From assembly GCA_965140355.1 (NCBI GenBank), contig OZ223194.1, forward strand, positions 868,001 through 932,000: a DNA stretch of 64,000 nucleotides, written 5' to 3'. This document shows positions 62,421 through 64,000 of the stretch, piece after piece (position 1 is the first letter of the stretch; every line of letters starts with the position of its first letter). The position numbers were made by a program, and so were the translations under genes. The notes under the pieces are model-generated. The model saw nothing but the letters and a program-made list of their open reading frames with translations, made no database searches and was not told where the DNA came from. The stretch is from Acetobacterium sp965140355. GTDB taxonomy: Bacteria; Bacillota; Clostridia; Eubacteriales; Eubacteriaceae.

Positions 62421-64000
62421 TCAACGCTCAAGCAAATAAGCTAAAAACGATTCATTATTCTGTCGGAAAGTCTTAAGTGAATATACGAGGCCAAGAAAAT
62501 ATTCTTTTTCTCTGATAACAAAACCATATGTCTCCAGTTGTTTCATTCCTTCTTGCAAGTAACAGTCCCCTGGATAATTCATCTCGCCGATATCTTTTTT
62601 TACACTACAAACAATCTCAGCGAAAGTCGCTCCGGCGTTGCATGCCAGTAACGCGAGTGCCAGAGGTTTTTTTAAGTTGGTATAATAGCTTTGACGAATA
62701 GGGCGCGTATCATAAACCACCATGCTTCCTTGCTGATCCCATTCATAAGCCAATAGCGGTGGTTCGTTTTTTTTCCATAATTCTTTCCATAACATCATTT
62801 CATCAACAACATCTTTAAGATAATTCTGAGGTGAGACGCCTTCTTCTACATCATAATCAAATGTATAGGCAAGTTGATTCAAGATTTCTATATCAAAAGG
62901 ATAAATAAATTCGTAGAATTTACTGGCTTTGATATTGCTCAAATTCCATTGCTTTGGATTATTAAACAAGGGGCTGAAACGCTGCAGAATAACTGGTCCA
63001 ACATTGATTGGCGGCTGTAAATGGACAAGATAAGGCACTAAAACTGTCATCCGCCGATAAGCTTCAGTCTCTTCTCCTGGGAAGCTGTGGATAAAATTCC
63101 AAACTGATGATAAGCCACATTCCCTCGCCCACTTCAAAATCCTGACATTCTGAAGCATTGTTGTTCCTTTGCACATATACTGAAGGATTTCCGTATCCAA
63201 ACTTTCAATCCCAGGCTGAAAAGCATTCGAACCTGCATATTTTAATTTTTGTAGTTTATCATATTTGATATTAGCTTTTGTTTCCACAAAAAAATCAGTG
63301 AGCTTTTTATCCCTGGTGCTCAATGCCGGCAAAACCGTATTATAATAATTAAGCGGCAAATTGGAATCAATAACCCAGACATTATTTATCCCATATAAGT
63401 TCACTAAATTATTAATTTCAGACAATGCTCTTTCTGGTCTTTTGTGCCGATAGGCATTTAGTTGACTGTGAATACCACAAAAAATACATTGGGATTTAGC
63501 CGAAGACCAACACCCTCTGGATAGTTCGATAGAAAGTGGTACTTGCCCTTTTAAATCAGGTGCCCACTTGTCAATTGCATCGAAGTAGTTTGTAAAATCA
63601 GGATAAGGCAATTTATTTAAATCCATCACCTTGTCTGACCCCTGGTCAACAATGCTGTTGTCTTTACGATAGGCCAATCCTTGAATTCCTTCCAACGTAT
63701 CTCCGTTTTTAAAACATTTGATCGCTTGCAGAAAAGACTGTTCTCCATCGCCACTGATTACCCAATCCACAAACGAAAAATGTTCCATCATAGTCAGACC
63801 CATTTCACCTTGGCAATTTGCGCCCCCAAATACGATCACTTTTGAGGAATAGTTTTTTTTAATACGCTGCGCTAAAGCTAACGAAGCGATCTGTTGATCA
63901 AAGACGGATGTAAAACCAATAATTTGATATTTATCCCAATCCACTTCTGCCAAGCATTGATCGATAAAAGCACTGGCCGCTTGACGATATTTTAAAATCA
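62421..64000 (-). CDS. B12-binding radical SAM protein, RiPP maturation type (partial, start outside window)
   Basis: At least 525 residues; the frame is open to the right edge, so the N-terminus is missing. A cobalamin-binding-like domain (IIGFTSVFDQ, VIVFGGANCQG, WVISGDGEQS) precedes the radical SAM core with SRGCWSSAKSQCIFCG. This is the unusual C-x7-C-x2-C spacing of the RiPP maturation radical SAM C-methyltransferase family (rSAM_ocin_1), instead of CX3CX2C. PGIESLDTEIL and FIHSFPGEE fit the family. It probably modifies a ribosomal peptide encoded beyond the window. The B-box gene follows directly. Confidence 0.85.
   Translation of the reverse strand, partial: ILKYRQAASAFIDQCLAEVDWDKYQIIGFTSVFDQQIASLALAQRIKKNYSSKVIVFGGANCQGEMGLTMMEHFSFVDWVISGDGEQSFLQAIKCFKNGDTLEGIQGLAYRKDNSIVDQGSDKVMDLNKLPYPDFTNYFDAIDKWAPDLKGQVPLSIELSRGCWSSAKSQCIFCGIHSQLNAYRHKRPERALSEINNLVNLYGINNVWVIDSNLPLNYYNTVLPALSTRDKKLTDFFVETKANIKYDKLQKLKYAGSNAFQPGIESLDTEILQYMCKGTTMLQNVRILKWARECGLSSVWNFIHSFPGEETEAYRRMTVLVPYLVHLQPPINVGPVILQRFSPLFNNPKQWNLSNIKASKFYEFIYPFDIEILNQLAYTFDYDVEEGVSPQNYLKDVVDEMMLWKELWKKNEPPLLAYEWDQQGSMVVYDTRPIRQSYYTNLKKPLALALLACNAGATFAEIVCSVKKDIGEMNYPGDCYLQEGMKQLETYGFVIREKEYFLGLVYSLKTFRQNNESFLAYLLER

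Noticed and set aside
1..64000. CRISPR arrays, tRNA or rRNA genes
   Set aside because: No regular repeat-spacer pattern, cloverleaf or rRNA signature was recognised.

Overview
The window looks like low-GC Firmicute (Clostridia) DNA. The glycine cleavage operon with a tandem glycine riboswitch, the many c-di-GMP and chemotaxis proteins, the flavodoxin-like reductases and the AGGAGG-type ribosome sites would fit an acetogen of the Acetobacterium/Eubacterium group. That placement is an inference from gene content; no rRNA or tRNA gene was recognised.

Left part (1-20.7 kb), mostly core-like. A DISM-type diguanylate cyclase runs off the left edge. It is followed by a CheX phosphatase/bacteriohemerythrin pair, two MFS exporters with palindromic operators, a GAF-PAS-PAS-GGDEF-HD-GYP protein and a flavodoxin-like reductase. 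The glycine cleavage operon (promoter, tandem riboswitch, terminator, gcvH, a gcvT-glyA fusion, gcvPA, gcvPB) fills 9.8-16.1 kb. Next comes a three-gene CheX/CheY/CBS-PAS-HPt-kinase module, then a SEC-C methionine aminopeptidase.

Accessory part (20.7-39.4 kb). A long minus-strand operon encodes an Fbp-type ABC importer (lipoprotein, a permease split in two, ATPase) interleaved with an exported beta-propeller protein. It continues into a giant membrane/coiled-coil protein that is frameshifted and a protein ending in two zinc ribbons. Four other zinc-ribbon membrane proteins flank it. An IS110-family element follows, with a structured 5' leader that may encode a bridge RNA. To its right lies a graveyard of gene fragments: a frameshifted double-glycine peptide, a broken Vat acetyltransferase, and a mosaic assembled from pieces of neighbouring genes. 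Intact DUF3784, DUF3793 and DUF2325 genes lie among and beside the fragments.

Right part (39.4-64 kb). This holds metabolic, regulatory and transport genes: a thioredoxin-like protein, a lipoprotein, creatininase-MerR, a DUF1801-metallo-beta-lactamase fusion, AraC-GyrI, class I aldolase, a diguanylate cyclase and a chemoreceptor whose leader can fold as a three-way junction. Further right are DUF2804, two GNATs, a QueG-like protein, DUF4180, a Vat acetyltransferase, MocR/LysE, an esterase and a two-component system. A RiPP-type radical SAM protein runs off the right edge next to a small B-box protein.

Signalling dominates the window: three GGDEF proteins (one also HD-GYP), two CheX proteins, a CheY, a CheA-like kinase, a chemoreceptor and a NarL-type two-component pair.
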